Part shown: in pieces, positions 32,993-42,407 of the stretch
How the letters are laid out: the number at the start of each line of letters is the position of its first letter
Numbering within the stretch: position 1 is the stretch's first letter
Program-made: the position numbers and the translations under genes
Source: Conyzicola lurida
Lineage (GTDB): Bacteria; Actinomycetota; Actinomycetes; Actinomycetales; Microbacteriaceae
Length of the DNA: 64,000 nucleotides
NCBI RefSeq assembly: GCF_014204935.1
Contig: NZ_JACHMJ010000001.1
Location: 2,790,001-2,854,000 of the forward strand
Direction: 5' to 3'
Notes under the pieces: model-generated
Database searches by the model: none
What the model saw: only the letters and a program-made list of their open reading frames with translations
What the model was told of the DNA's origin: nothing

Positions 32993-35593
32993 ATGTCTGC
33001 CCAAAACTCCCGACCTAAAGGCGTGCTCAGCGGCGTCTTTGGAATGTTCGGCTTCAGCGTCATAGCCGGGATTCTCGTGACGGTCATGGTCACCCCCGCA
33101 CTCGCCGTTACCGGCGTCACAGCTTCTAACGGCATCGGAATCTTCGACAGCCTCCCCGAGTTCATCGAGATCGGCAACCAGCCGCAGCAGAACCAGATCT
33201 ACGCTGTCGTCGGCACGAACCCCGACGGCTCGTACGCCTACTCCCCCATCGCACAGGTCTACGACCAGAACCGCCAGGAAGTGCAGTGGGACAACGTCTC
33301 GCAGTTCCTCAAGGACGCCACCGTCGCCGGTGAGGACCGCCGCTTCTACGAGCACGGCGGAGTCGACCTCCAGGGCACCATCCGCGCCGCGATCGGCAAC
33401 ATCTCGGGCGGCGACACGAGCGGTGCGTCGACCCTGTCGATGCAGCTCGTCAAGAACATCTACATCCAAGAGGCTCTGCAGAAAGACACTGAAGAAGCCC
33501 GGGATGCCGGAGTCGAGGCCGCGCAAGCTGGCACCTTCGATCGCAAGATCAAAGAGATGAAGCTCGCGATCGGTCTCGAGAAGCGGTACACCAAGGACGA
33601 GATCCTCCTCGCGTACCTGAACATCGCCGGCTTCGGCGGCAACAACTACGGCATCGAGTCGGCCGCCCAGCGCTACTACGGCGTCTCCGCGAAGGATGTG
33701 ACGCTCGCGCAGGCGGCGAGCCTCATCGCCATCGTGCAGGAGCCGGGTGCCCGCGGCCTCGACAGCGCCGACAACTACGAGGCGAACAAGTCCCGCCGCG
33801 ACGTGATCCTGCGCAACATGCTCGTCGAGGGAATGATCGACCAGGCGCAGCTCGACGAGGCACTGGCCGTTCCGGTCGACGCCACCACCGTCGTGCTCAA
33901 GCCGTATTCCAACGGCTGCATCGCCGCGTACACCTACGCGACCTACTTCTGCGACTACGTCACCACGATCATCGACGAGCTGCCCGCGCTCGGCGCGACG
34001 GCGGCAGAGCGCCAGGCCAACTGGAAGCTCGGCGGCTACCAGGTGTACACGAGCCTCGACATCCGCCTGAACACCGTCAATCAGGACGTCCTCGCCGCGC
34101 AGGCACCCGCCAACGAGACGAGACTCTCGCTCGGTGCCGCTGCGACCAGCGTCGAGGTCGGCACCGGCCGTATCCTCGCCATGGCGCAGAACAAGACGTA
34201 CAACAACACCGAGGCGGCGGTCAGCGACCCGACCCTGACGTCGGTCAACTACAGCACCGACTACTTCAACGGCGGGTCGAACGGCTTCCAAGTCGGATCG
34301 ACCTACAAGGTGTTCACGCTGCTGAACTGGCTCGAATCGGGCCGAGGACTCAACGAGGTGGTCGACGGAAACGCGCGCACCCTCTCCCAGGCCGCCTTCA
34401 CCAACAGCTGCACCGGCAACAGCACCGACGGCATCGACGGTGCGAACGACGGACCGTTCGGCGGCTCCTGGCCGTTCTCGAACTCCTCAGGCGAGCGGGG
34501 TAACCGCACCGTCATGGCCGCGACCGCCCAGTCCATCAACGGCGCCTACGCGTCGATGGGCCTGGAGCTCGACCAGTGCCGCACGAAACAGATCGCGCAG
34601 GCGCTCGGCGTGCACCCCGCCGCCGGAATCGACATCGTCAACCCGGACCAGCCCAAGGTCGACGAGACCAAGCTGATGTCGAACCCGTCCGCCATCCTCG
34701 GCACAAACTCCATCGCGCCGCTGACAATGGCGGCCGCCTACGCCGGTATCGCCAACCACGGCACGTACTGCAAGCCGCGCGCGGTCGACAGCATCACCGA
34801 CTCCGAGGGCAACGTGCTCCCCGGCCAGGCTCAGGAGTGCGCCGCGGCGATCGACCCCGAGGTCGCCGCCACGGCCGTGTACGCCCTCGAGAACGCGATG
34901 GACGGCTACCGCGGCAACCCGCGCGACGGCACCCCGATGTTCGGCAAGACCGGTACCACCGACAGCTCGAACCAGACCTGGCTGGTCAGTTCCAGCTCGC
35001 GCGTGACTACCGCGGTCTGGTTCGGCAACATCGTCGGCAACTACAAGATCTCGAACTACCCGGGCGGCATCAACAACCGGCACAACATCTCGAAACCGAT
35101 CAACGCGAACACCAACGTCTTCTATCCCGGCGGCGCGCTCGACGAACCGGCCTCGCGGCTGCTGAACGGCGCGGCGATCGCGGTGCCCGAACTCACCAAC
35201 GGATCGGCGGCCAACGCCCAGTCGATCCTCGAGGGCCTCAAGCTGACCTACGCCGACGGCGGCGCGATCGACTCCGACCTGCCCGCCGGCACAGTGACGA
35301 GCACCGACCCCGCCGCCGGCACCTCCATGGCGCGCGGTCAGACGGTCACGGTCTACACGAGCAACGGTTCGTTGACCACGATGCCGGATGTCGTGTCCGG
35401 CGCCCCGCAATTCGACGATGCCAAATCGACCCTTCTCAATTCCGGGTTCACCTCGGTACAGGAGAAGTGCGTACGATTGCCCGCCGACGAGTCGGACGAC
35501 GCCGGCAAGGTCTTCTCGAGCAACCCCGCCGCCGGAGCCTCGGCCCGCCTGAGCGACCCCGTCGTCCTCGGCGTCGGCCGGGTGAAGTGCTAG
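32993..35593 (+). CDS. ponA: Class A penicillin-binding protein with PASTA domain
   Basis: The 866-aa bifunctional peptidoglycan synthase has one N-terminal membrane helix (GMFGFSVIAGILVTVMVTP). The GT51 transglycosylase has catalytic Glu114 in AGEDRRFYEH. The transpeptidase has Ser436-x-x-Lys439 (GSTYK), a SxN motif in SINGAYASMG, and K652TG. At least one PASTA-like repeat closes the protein (TMPDVVSGAPQFDDAKSTLL). It polymerises and crosslinks the wall outside the cell. ATG 32993 is preferred over ATG 32984; neither has a clear ribosome site, so leaderless translation is possible. The stop overlaps the phosphoesterase GTG. Confidence 0.93.
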   Translation: MSAQNSRPKGVLSGVFGMFGFSVIAGILVTVMVTPALAVTGVTASNGIGIFDSLPEFIEIGNQPQQNQIYAVVGTNPDGSYAYSPIAQVYDQNRQEVQWDNVSQFLKDATVAGEDRRFYEHGGVDLQGTIRAAIGNISGGDTSGASTLSMQLVKNIYIQEALQKDTEEARDAGVEAAQAGTFDRKIKEMKLAIGLEKRYTKDEILLAYLNIAGFGGNNYGIESAAQRYYGVSAKDVTLAQAASLIAIVQEPGARGLDSADNYEANKSRRDVILRNMLVEGMIDQAQLDEALAVPVDATTVVLKPYSNGCIAAYTYATYFCDYVTTIIDELPALGATAAERQANWKLGGYQVYTSLDIRLNTVNQDVLAAQAPANETRLSLGAAATSVEVGTGRILAMAQNKTYNNTEAAVSDPTLTSVNYSTDYFNGGSNGFQVGSTYKVFTLLNWLESGRGLNEVVDGNARTLSQAAFTNSCTGNSTDGIDGANDGPFGGSWPFSNSSGERGNRTVMAATAQSINGAYASMGLELDQCRTKQIAQALGVHPAAGIDIVNPDQPKVDETKLMSNPSAILGTNSIAPLTMAAAYAGIANHGTYCKPRAVDSITDSEGNVLPGQAQECAAAIDPEVAATAVYALENAMDGYRGNPRDGTPMFGKTGTTDSSNQTWLVSSSSRVTTAVWFGNIVGNYKISNYPGGINNRHNISKPINANTNVFYPGGALDEPASRLLNGAAIAVPELTNGSAANAQSILEGLKLTYADGGAIDSDLPAGTVTSTDPAAGTSMARGQTVTVYTSNGSLTTMPDVVSGAPQFDDAKSTLLNSGFTSVQEKCVRLPADESDDAGKVFSSNPAAGASARLSDPVVLGVGRVKC

Positions 35594-36558
35594 TGGGCCA
35601 TACCGCTGTGAAGACGGCGGCCACCGCGCTCGGCGCGGTGGCCGCCGTCGGTGCGGGGGCGTTCGCCTGGGGCAGCCTGGTGGAGCGCAACCGGTTCACG
35701 GTGCGCCACGAGGTCCTGCCGATTCTCGAGCCGGGTGCCCGCTCCCTCACGGTGCTGCACCTCGCCGACATCCACCTCGCCCCCTGGCAACGCGGCAAGC
35801 AGGAGTGGATTCGCTCGCTCGCCGACCTCGAACCCGACCTGGTCGTCAACACCGGCGACAACCTCGGGCACGAGGACACCTACGAGGCCCTCGAGTACAC
35901 GCTCGCACCGTTCACCGGTGCCGGCGTGTTCGTCAACGGTTCGAACGACTACTTCGGTCCGACGTTCAAGAGCCCCCTGCGCTACTTCAGCGGGCCGAGC
36001 GAGCACAAGCAGCGCTCCGTGCCGCTCGATACCGCCCGACTCGAGAACTTCTTCGAGAACGAGCTGGGCTGGCTCAGCCTGAACAACACCGCCCGCGCGA
36101 TGTCGATCAAGGGCTCGCGCCTCGAGTTCTTCGGCGTCAATGACGCTCACCGCGACTGGGACAAGCTCGGCGCTCTCCCCGGCGCGATCGAGGAGATGCA
36201 GGAGAACGTCGAGTGGCCCGCCGGCCGCCCCGGCCAGGAGTCGATCTCGATCGGTGTGACGCATGCGCCGTACCAGCGCGTTCTCAACTCGTTCGTGACC
36301 AACGGCGCGAACATGATCTTCGCCGGCCACACGCATGGCGGACAGGTCCGCGTGCCCGGTCTGCCGCCTCTCGTGACCAATTGCGATATTCCTCGCGATC
36401 AGGCCCAGGGGCTCAGCGTGTGGAATCACGCCCGTCGTGCCGCGTATTTGAACGTGTCGGCGGGTCTCGGAACCTCGATTTATGCGCCGGTTCGCTTCGC
36501 ATGTCGGCCCGAAGCGGTCGTAGTGACATTAACCGCCGGAGATTTCAGCTATTCTTGA
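35593..36558 (+). CDS. Membrane-anchored metallophosphoesterase
   Basis: The 321-aa calcineurin-like phosphoesterase has an N-terminal hydrophobic segment (ATALGAVAAVGAGAFAWG). Metal-binding motifs are LHLADIHLAP, VVNTGDNLG, GSNDY in the place of GNHD, THAPYQ and FAGHTHGGQ. The first Asn/His motif is altered to GSND, as is usual in this actinobacterial subfamily. GTG 35593 shares a base with the ponA stop (TAGTG), so it is translated with the penicillin-binding protein. The substrate is unknown; envelope-linked phosphate esters are possible. Confidence 0.88.
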   Translation: MGHTAVKTAATALGAVAAVGAGAFAWGSLVERNRFTVRHEVLPILEPGARSLTVLHLADIHLAPWQRGKQEWIRSLADLEPDLVVNTGDNLGHEDTYEALEYTLAPFTGAGVFVNGSNDYFGPTFKSPLRYFSGPSEHKQRSVPLDTARLENFFENELGWLSLNNTARAMSIKGSRLEFFGVNDAHRDWDKLGALPGAIEEMQENVEWPAGRPGQESISIGVTHAPYQRVLNSFVTNGANMIFAGHTHGGQVRVPGLPPLVTNCDIPRDQAQGLSVWNHARRAAYLNVSAGLGTSIYAPVRFACRPEAVVVTLTAGDFSYS

Positions 36559-36588
36559 TAGGTTCACGTCGTTAGCGGCGGGAAAGAT

Positions 36589-36662
<74 letters not shown>

Positions 36663-36669
36663 CACAACA

Positions 36670-36703
36670 CAGAAACGCTCTCCCTCACGGGAGGGCGTTT
36701 CTG
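36670..36703 (+). terminator. Terminator of tRNA-Pro
   Basis: CAGAAACGCT plus CTCCC pairs with GGGAG plus GGCGTTTCTG around a TCAC loop, giving an almost perfect 15-bp stem just past the tRNA 3' end. Confidence 0.8.
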
Positions 36704-36710
36704 CGTTAAG

Positions 36711-36732
36711 CGGTTCGAGCCTGTCGAAGCCC
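36711..36732 (-). repeat. Short interspersed repeat, family A
   Basis: Read on the minus strand it is GGGCTTCGACAGGCTCGAACCG. It shares the TTCGACAGGCTC core with copies at 52458, 55459, 55633, 55687, 57225 and 57265. It lies between the tRNA terminator and the transporter stop. Confidence 0.65.
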
Positions 36733-36783
36733 TTAACGCACGAACGCCCTCCCCGAGCGGGAAGGGCGTCGTGGCGATGGGTG

Positions 36784-38106
36784 CTATCCCCCGAGGAACG
36801 GGATCACGAACAGGCCGATCGTGACGACCGGGCCGATGATGACCATCGACAGACCCCATGCCATGAGGTGGCGGTAGAGGCGCGGACGCTCCTCCTCGAC
36901 CCCGGAAGCCACGATCGTGGCGCCCGTGGTGCCGAAGGGCGCACAGTCGACGAGCGACGCCGAGATGGCGAGCGCGAAGATGAAGCCGGTCATCTCGAGT
37001 CCGCCGCCGGGGACGAGCAGCGGCACGGCGAGCGGGATGAGCGCGCCGAGGATACCGATCGTGGAGGCGAAGGCCGAGACGAGCCCCGCGATGACACAGA
37101 TGACGAACGCGGCGATCAGCGGCTCGTTGACCGAGCGGGCGGCCTCGCCGAGCTGGTCGATGGCGCCGAGGCGGGTGAGCACGCCGACGTAGGTGATGAT
37201 TCCGCCGAGGAGCAAGATTGTTCCCCAGTCGATGCGCGTCATGGCCTTGCGGCCGACATCCGGCTTGATGAAGGCGAGCACGAGGGCCAGCGTCAGAGCG
37301 ACAGCACCGAGGTTGAGGTCGATGTCGAGGAGGGTGATCGTGAAGAATCCGATGACCAACACGGGGATCGACGCGAGAACGATGGCCTGGTAGCCGGTGA
37401 GCGGCTTGAGGACGGTCTCGGTGAGCACCGCGGTGCCTCCGGTACCGCCTGCCGCGCCCGAGCCGTTGCCCGCCGCGACGCTGGCCGCGAGAGCCGTGCG
37501 GCGGCGGGTCATGAGCTCGCGTCCGCCGAACATGAAGAAGGCGACGAGCACGACGAGGGTATTGATGCCGACCGAGAGGCCGAACATCAGGCCCGGGTTG
37601 TAGTCGATGCCGGCGGTGCGGGCGACGGTCATGACCGTGATGCCGTTGATGCTCGTCGGTGCGAGCGCGCCTCCGACGATCGCCGAACTCATCACGATGC
37701 CCATCATCGTGGAGTGGATGCGATGTTTGGCCGCCAGGCTCATCGCGATCGGCACGATGGTGAAGGCCGCGTGCGAGGTGCCGAGGCAGGCGACGAGCGT
37801 GCCGATGACGAACATCGCCCACGGGATCAGCGCGACCCGGTCGCCGATCAGCCGCACGGAGCGGTCGACCAGCCAGTCGATCGTGCCGGTCTCGCGCGCG
37901 ATGCCGAACAGGTAGGTGATGCCCAGCAGGATCAGCAGGGCGTCGACCGGGAAGCCGCCGAGCACGTCGTCGAAGCTTTCGCCGACGATGAGCACGCCGA
38001 CGATCAGGGCGGCGACGAGCGCGAGCGCACCCATGTGGATGTTGCGGATCGCGGAGATCGCGAAGACCGCGACCAGGACGATGAGCGCGATGACCTCGAC
38101 GTTCAC
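36784..38106 (-). CDS. MatC/SLC13-like dicarboxylate transporter
   Basis: The 440-aa protein has about 11-12 hydrophobic helices. The N-terminal half (IALIVLVAVFAISAIRN, GFPVDALLILLGITYLFGIA) matches the MatC_N/dicarboxylate carrier family. ALAPTSINGI and ASLVDCAPFGTTGAT are the repeated substrate-site hairpins of the ion-transporter fold. A Gly/Ala-rich cytoplasmic linker separates the halves. It is likely a cation-coupled carboxylate importer. It is co-directional with the SAF-domain oxidoreductase, 84 bp downstream of it, within an acid-sugar gene cluster, so a four-carbon sugar acid is a reasonable substrate. That is inference. Confidence 0.85.
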   Translation of the reverse strand: MNVEVIALIVLVAVFAISAIRNIHMGALALVAALIVGVLIVGESFDDVLGGFPVDALLILLGITYLFGIARETGTIDWLVDRSVRLIGDRVALIPWAMFVIGTLVACLGTSHAAFTIVPIAMSLAAKHRIHSTMMGIVMSSAIVGGALAPTSINGITVMTVARTAGIDYNPGLMFGLSVGINTLVVLVAFFMFGGRELMTRRRTALAASVAAGNGSGAAGGTGGTAVLTETVLKPLTGYQAIVLASIPVLVIGFFTITLLDIDLNLGAVALTLALVLAFIKPDVGRKAMTRIDWGTILLLGGIITYVGVLTRLGAIDQLGEAARSVNEPLIAAFVICVIAGLVSAFASTIGILGALIPLAVPLLVPGGGLEMTGFIFALAISASLVDCAPFGTTGATIVASGVEEERPRLYRHLMAWGLSMVIIGPVVTIGLFVIPFLGG

Positions 38107-38190
38107 GAGCGCACCGCCGTTGCGGTCAGGGTGTGGATTACGGGCATCTTCGTCGATCTCCTAGAACTGGGTGGTGGGGGCGAGGGAGGG

Positions 38191-39555
38191 TCAGACCCCG
38201 AGCGCGAGGCCGGAGCGGTAGGCGGCGAGCGCCGCGGCGGGCACATCGGCGAGGTCGGAGATGCGCACGAGGTCGCCCGCGGCGACGCCGGAGACGAGTC
38301 GGGCGCCGGAGAGCAGGTAGTACGGCGCGATCTCTCCGCCGTCGGGGTCGATGAGCACGGGGGCGACGCCGGCGATCTCGTGGTGGTGCCCCTCGACGCG
38401 GAACGTCGTTCCGGGTTCGAGCGCCTCGGGAGCGCGCGCGGCGAGCACGGTGTGCTGGCGCGGTTCGGCGATCACCGAGGTGTCGTCCACTGCGGCGGCG
38501 ATCGTGATCGGCGTCTCGACGCCCATGAAGTGGTACGGCCAGTAGATGCACGCGTACTTGCCGTCGCGGCTCACGACGTGGCCTTTACCGGCGAGGATGT
38601 CCCAGGTGACCGCGTCTCCGGTGCGCACGATGACGAACACACCGCCCGCGAAGCTCGCCTCGCCGGGGAGACGCAGCATCGAGAAGACGTCGATCGAGCC
38701 GGTGCGGCCGATCAGTCCGCCGTCCTCTCGGGCCGCGTAGAGGTCGGCGAGTTCGTCGGGGCGGGCGACCGGGTAGTGCATGCCCTCCACGTCGGAGATC
38801 GCGCCGGTGTAGAGCGAGACGACGTTCATCTCGCAGTAGTCGGCGGCGGCGGAGCGCTTGAGGGCCGCGACCTGCGCGGACCGGGCGGCGACCGTGGCGG
38901 CGAGGTCGTCGCCGAGCTCGAGCAGGTCGGCCAGGCCGGGGGCGTCGATCGTGACGCCGTTCTGGTTGACGACGCCGGTCGCCGGGTCGAAGGCCAGGTC
39001 GTACTCGCTGGACTTGCCGAGCGCCACGATGTCGAAGCCGACCTCGAGCACCCACGCGGTGAGACGCAGCAGGTTGGCGGGCTGGTCGCCGTCGCCCGGG
39101 AGGTAGCGGAGGCCCTTCTCGCGGGCTTTGGCGCTGAGGGCGACCCCGGCGACCGACTCGATCTCCTTGCTCACCATCACGACGTGCACACCGGAGTCGA
39201 GGGCGGTGTCGGCGTAGGCGTGTCCGGCCTCGACGCGTCCGGTCGCTTCGACGAGCACCTCGACGGAGGCCCAGTCGATGGCGGAGGCGTCGGCCACCAC
39301 GGCGGTCTTGCCCGCGGCGATGGCTGCGGCTGTCTCGTCGGCGGAGGCCGGGACGGCGATCAGGTCGTCGGCTACTCCGAGCTCGCGCAGCATGCGGGTG
39401 ACTCCGGCGACGTCGGGATCCACCAGCTGGGTGGCCGTCATGTCGGGCAGGCGGCGCAGCTGGTCGAGCAGCGTGCGGCCGTATCCCCCGTTGGCACCGG
39501 TCAGCAGGACGCGGATGGGAGTCGCGCGTTGGGGAGTCGAGCTCTGGATCACCAT
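38191..39555 (-). CDS. NAD(P)-binding SAF-domain oxidoreductase
   Basis: The 454-aa protein has an N-terminal Rossmann region (VLLTGANGGYGRTLLDQLRR, VVADASAIDWASVEVLVEAT, VVMVSKEIESVAGVALS) like that of homoserine dehydrogenase NAD domains. A central catalytic part follows (GKSSEYDLAFDPATG, GKGHVVSRDGKYACIYWPYH). The C-terminal SAF domain starts near PYYLLSGARLVSG. The family is often annotated only as 'SAF domain oxidoreductase' beside DUF1537 kinases. It may oxidise or isomerise a sugar acid before phosphorylation. It is divergent from the kinase gene, with a shared operator-like palindrome. Confidence 0.8.
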   Translation of the reverse strand: MVIQSSTPQRATPIRVLLTGANGGYGRTLLDQLRRLPDMTATQLVDPDVAGVTRMLRELGVADDLIAVPASADETAAAIAAGKTAVVADASAIDWASVEVLVEATGRVEAGHAYADTALDSGVHVVMVSKEIESVAGVALSAKAREKGLRYLPGDGDQPANLLRLTAWVLEVGFDIVALGKSSEYDLAFDPATGVVNQNGVTIDAPGLADLLELGDDLAATVAARSAQVAALKRSAAADYCEMNVVSLYTGAISDVEGMHYPVARPDELADLYAAREDGGLIGRTGSIDVFSMLRLPGEASFAGGVFVIVRTGDAVTWDILAGKGHVVSRDGKYACIYWPYHFMGVETPITIAAAVDDTSVIAEPRQHTVLAARAPEALEPGTTFRVEGHHHEIAGVAPVLIDPDGGEIAPYYLLSGARLVSGVAAGDLVRISDLADVPAAALAAYRSGLALGV

Positions 39556-39641
39556 TGTTCCTATCGTTCACACGCCGGCACACCGCCGGAGGCAGGGCAA
39601 TCGTATCGAGACTTCTCAGATTGTCAAAAATGTTCCCAAAG

Positions 39642-39660
39642 AATCACATAAGCTGTGATT
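39642..39660. promoter_or_regulatory. Candidate DeoR-family operator in divergent promoter
   Basis: AATCACA, TAAGC, TGTGATT is a 7-bp inverted repeat with a 5-base spacer in the AT-rich gap between the divergent oxidoreductase and kinase genes. The DeoR regulator encoded in the same cluster is the likely ligand. Confidence 0.5.
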
Positions 39661-39715
39661 GTCGAGCTCGACGAGAGTTCCCTGACCGACAACGAAGACG
39701 ATGAAGAGGTTCACC

Positions 39716-40951
39716 ATGCAGATCGGCGCCGTAGCCGACGACTTCACGGGAGCGACCGACCTCGCGACGACTCTGCGTCGTCGCGGCATGTCCGCCGCCG
39801 TGGTCATCGAGAACCAAGAGATCGCCGCCGACCGACTGGCCGGCCTCGACGCCGTCGTCGTCGCCCTCAAGTCCCGCACCGCTCCCGTCGGCGTCGCGGT
39901 CGCCGACTCGCTCGCCGCGCTCGAGCGCGTCATCGGCTGGGGTGCCGAGCGCGTCTACCTCAAGTACTGCTCCACCTTCGACTCCACCGACGAGGGCAAC
40001 ATCGGCCCGGTACTCGACGCGTTCGTCGACCGCCTCGCCGTCGACCGCACGGTCGTGGTGCCCGCGTTCCCCGCGAACGGCCGCACCGTCGAGAACGGCA
40101 CCCTCTACGTCAACGGCGACCTGCTCGAGAATTCGTCGATGCGCCATCACCCGCTCACCCCGATGACGAAGAGCCGCCTGAGCGAGATCCTCGCCCCGCA
40201 GACGCACGCCGCCATCAGCGAGATCCCGCTCGACGTCGTGCGCGAGGGCGTGGACGCGCTCCGTGCCGCGGTCGACGCCGCCGCCCCCGGCTACCTCGTG
40301 GTCGATGCGACCGACGACGCCGACCTTCGCACCATCGCGCTGGCGACCGCCCACCTGCGGCTGCTCAGCGGCGGCGCGGGGCTCGCCACCGGCCTCGACG
40401 CCACGGGCACCGCCTCCCCCGACGACTTCCCGCGGTTCGGGGCACGACGCCTCGTCGTCTGCGGGTCGGCCTCCGCCACGACGAGGGCCCAGATAGCGGA
40501 TGCCGCCAGCAAGCACCCAACCCGCAAAGTCGATGTCTCCGCCGCCGTCGCCGACCCCGCGGCCGAGGTCGACGCGATCGCGCAGTGGGTGCGCTCGCTC
40601 GACGCGTCCGCTGTGCCGGTCGTCTACTCGGTGGGCGAGCTCGCGGACGTGTTGCCCGGCGAGGCCGGTGCTGCCGCGGCATCCGTCGTCGAATCGGTTC
40701 TGTCGGCGGTCGTCGCACGACTCGTCGACGACGGCACCGTCGACCAGGTCATCGTCGCGGGCGGCGAGACGAGCGGGGCCGTGGTCAAAGCGCTCGGTAT
40801 CTCGCTGCTGACGATCGGCCCGCAGCTCGCCCCCGGCGTGTGTTGGAGCGCCGCGGATACCGCGGGCGGGCACGAGGTCGCGCTCGTGCTGAAGAGCGGC
40901 AACTTCGGCGCCGTCGACCTGTTCACGAGCGCGTGGGAGGTGCTCGTATGA
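39716..40951 (+). CDS. Four-carbon acid sugar kinase (DUF1537)
   Basis: The 411-aa protein of the OtnK/DtnK type phosphorylates 3-keto or native four-carbon sugar acids using ATP. The N-terminal domain starts IGAVADDFTGATDLATTLRR, with the DDFTGA motif. KYCSTFDSTDEGNIGPVLDA is the conserved substrate loop. The C-terminal nucleotide domain has GGETSGAVVKALGI and PGVCWSA. ATG 39716 has AGAGG 7 bases upstream; an ATG at 39701 is less likely. Its stop overlaps the aldolase start as ATGA. Substrate stereochemistry (erythronate, threonate or other) cannot be read. Confidence 0.9.
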   Translation: MQIGAVADDFTGATDLATTLRRRGMSAAVVIENQEIAADRLAGLDAVVVALKSRTAPVGVAVADSLAALERVIGWGAERVYLKYCSTFDSTDEGNIGPVLDAFVDRLAVDRTVVVPAFPANGRTVENGTLYVNGDLLENSSMRHHPLTPMTKSRLSEILAPQTHAAISEIPLDVVREGVDALRAAVDAAAPGYLVVDATDDADLRTIALATAHLRLLSGGAGLATGLDATGTASPDDFPRFGARRLVVCGSASATTRAQIADAASKHPTRKVDVSAAVADPAAEVDAIAQWVRSLDASAVPVVYSVGELADVLPGEAGAAAASVVESVLSAVVARLVDDGTVDQVIVAGGETSGAVVKALGISLLTIGPQLAPGVCWSAADTAGGHEVALVLKSGNFGAVDLFTSAWEVLV

Positions 40952-41583
40952 GCGCCGAGGCGCGGCTGATCGCCGCCGGCCGCGCGCTGGTCGAGGCCGG
41001 GCTCAGCCCCGGCAGCTCGGGCAACGTGAGCCTGCGCGACGGCGACCGCATCCTGATGACCGGCACCGGCACGCGTCTAGGCCTGCTCGAACCGACCGAC
41101 ATCGCCGTGCTCGACGGGGAGGGGAACCAGCTCTCCGGCCCGAAGCCGTCGAAGGAGGTGGCCCTGCACCTCGCGCTCTACGCCAAGAATCCCGACCACC
41201 GGGCCGTGGTGCACGTGCATTCGCCCTTCGCCGTCGCGGTCTCCTGTCTCGCGCCGTGGTCGGAGCACAGCGCGATCCCGCCGCTGACCCCGTACTCGCT
41301 CATGCGCGTCGGCCAGGTGCCGCTGCTGCCGTTCGCCGCTCCCGGCGACCCCGCGATGGGCCGACTGATCACCGACAGCGCGTTCCCGTTCCGCGGGGCA
41401 CTGCTCGCGAACCACGGCGCGGTGGTCAGCGGCGAGGACATCGAACGGGCCATCGACAGCATGGTCGAGTTCGAGGAGGCATGCCGCATCACGGTGCTCA
41501 CCGACGGCGCCGACCGCCGCCTCATCGCACCCGACCAGGTGCGGGCGATCACCGGCCAGTGGGGCATGCCGTGGTCCGACTGA
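40948..41583 (+). CDS. Class II aldolase/adducin family protein
   Basis: The 211-aa zinc enzyme has GSSGNVSLRDGDRILMTGTG, the metal-binding VVHVHSPFA with two His, and LLANHGAVV with the third His. This is the OtnC type of the known acid-sugar pathways, where it decarboxylates 3-keto-4-phospho-sugar acids to dihydroxyacetone phosphate. It is coupled to the kinase by ATGA overlap and is followed 38 bp later by the regulator. The reaction is inferred from the pathway partner; a fuculose-phosphate-type aldolase reaction is an alternative. Confidence 0.9.
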   Translation: MSAEARLIAAGRALVEAGLSPGSSGNVSLRDGDRILMTGTGTRLGLLEPTDIAVLDGEGNQLSGPKPSKEVALHLALYAKNPDHRAVVHVHSPFAVAVSCLAPWSEHSAIPPLTPYSLMRVGQVPLLPFAAPGDPAMGRLITDSAFPFRGALLANHGAVVSGEDIERAIDSMVEFEEACRITVLTDGADRRLIAPDQVRAITGQWGMPWSD

Positions 41584-41621
41584 GCCGCATTAGGATTCAG
41601 AGGCACGAGAAAGGCTGACCG

Positions 41622-42404
41622 ATGCAGCAGACGGCACCACTGATCCCCGAGCAGCGGCGCGAGAGCATCCTCCGCCACCTGCAGCGCAGCCACGTGCTGA
41701 GCTACCGCCAGCTCACCGAGCTGCTCGGCGTGAGCCAGATGACCGTGCGCCGCGACGTCGCCGCGCTCGAAGAAGAGGGCCGCGTCAGCGCCACCCCCGG
41801 CGGCGCCAAGCTCGTCTCGCGGCTGATCGAGGAGCCGAGCCGGGCCGTCAAGCAGGCCGCGGGCGTCGCCGAGAAGGCCGCCATCGCCCGCGTCGCCGCC
41901 GGCATGGTCAGCGACTCGATGACGGTCTACCTCGACGCGGGAACCACCGTGCAGGCCATGCGCCCGTTCCTGCAGAACGTCAACGACCTCACGATCGTCA
42001 CCAACGACCTCGCGACCGTGCAGGCGTTCCTCGACCATCCGACCGCCGACCTGATCTGCATCGGCGGCCGCGTCGACAAGGCGAACCTGTCGACCATGGG
42101 GCGGCTGACCCGTCTCGCGCTCTCGGAGCTGTCGCTCGACGTGGCGTTCATCTCGTCGAGCTCGTGGGATCTCGCCCACGGCGTCACCACCCCCGTCGAG
42201 GCCAAACTCGAGGCGAAGCGCGCGGCGATCGCGACCGCGGAGACCTCGGTACTCATGGCCGACAGCTCGAAGTACGGGCGCTTCGGCCGCTACCGCGCGC
42301 TGCGCCTCGACGAACTGAGCACCGTCGTCACCGACAGTTCATTGCCGGATGCCGCGGCCGACGCCCTGCGCGGGGCCGACGTCGACCTGATCCTGGCCGA
42401 GTAG
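41622..42404 (+). CDS. DeoR/GlpR family transcriptional regulator
   Basis: The 260-aa protein has an N-terminal DeoR helix-turn-helix (RRESILRHLQRSHVLSYRQL, TELLGVSQMTVRRDVAALEE). The C-terminal sugar-phosphate-sensing domain has VYLDAGTTVQAM, TIVTNDLATV, and VLMADSSKYG. AAAGG lies upstream of ATG 41622. It is the last gene of the acid-sugar operon. A palindrome in the divergent promoter at 39642-39660 is its likely target. A phosphorylated pathway intermediate would be the inducer, as known for the family. Confidence 0.9.
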   Translation: MQQTAPLIPEQRRESILRHLQRSHVLSYRQLTELLGVSQMTVRRDVAALEEEGRVSATPGGAKLVSRLIEEPSRAVKQAAGVAEKAAIARVAAGMVSDSMTVYLDAGTTVQAMRPFLQNVNDLTIVTNDLATVQAFLDHPTADLICIGGRVDKANLSTMGRLTRLALSELSLDVAFISSSSWDLAHGVTTPVEAKLEAKRAAIATAETSVLMADSSKYGRFGRYRALRLDELSTVVTDSSLPDAAADALRGADVDLILAE

Positions 42405-42407
42405 CGG

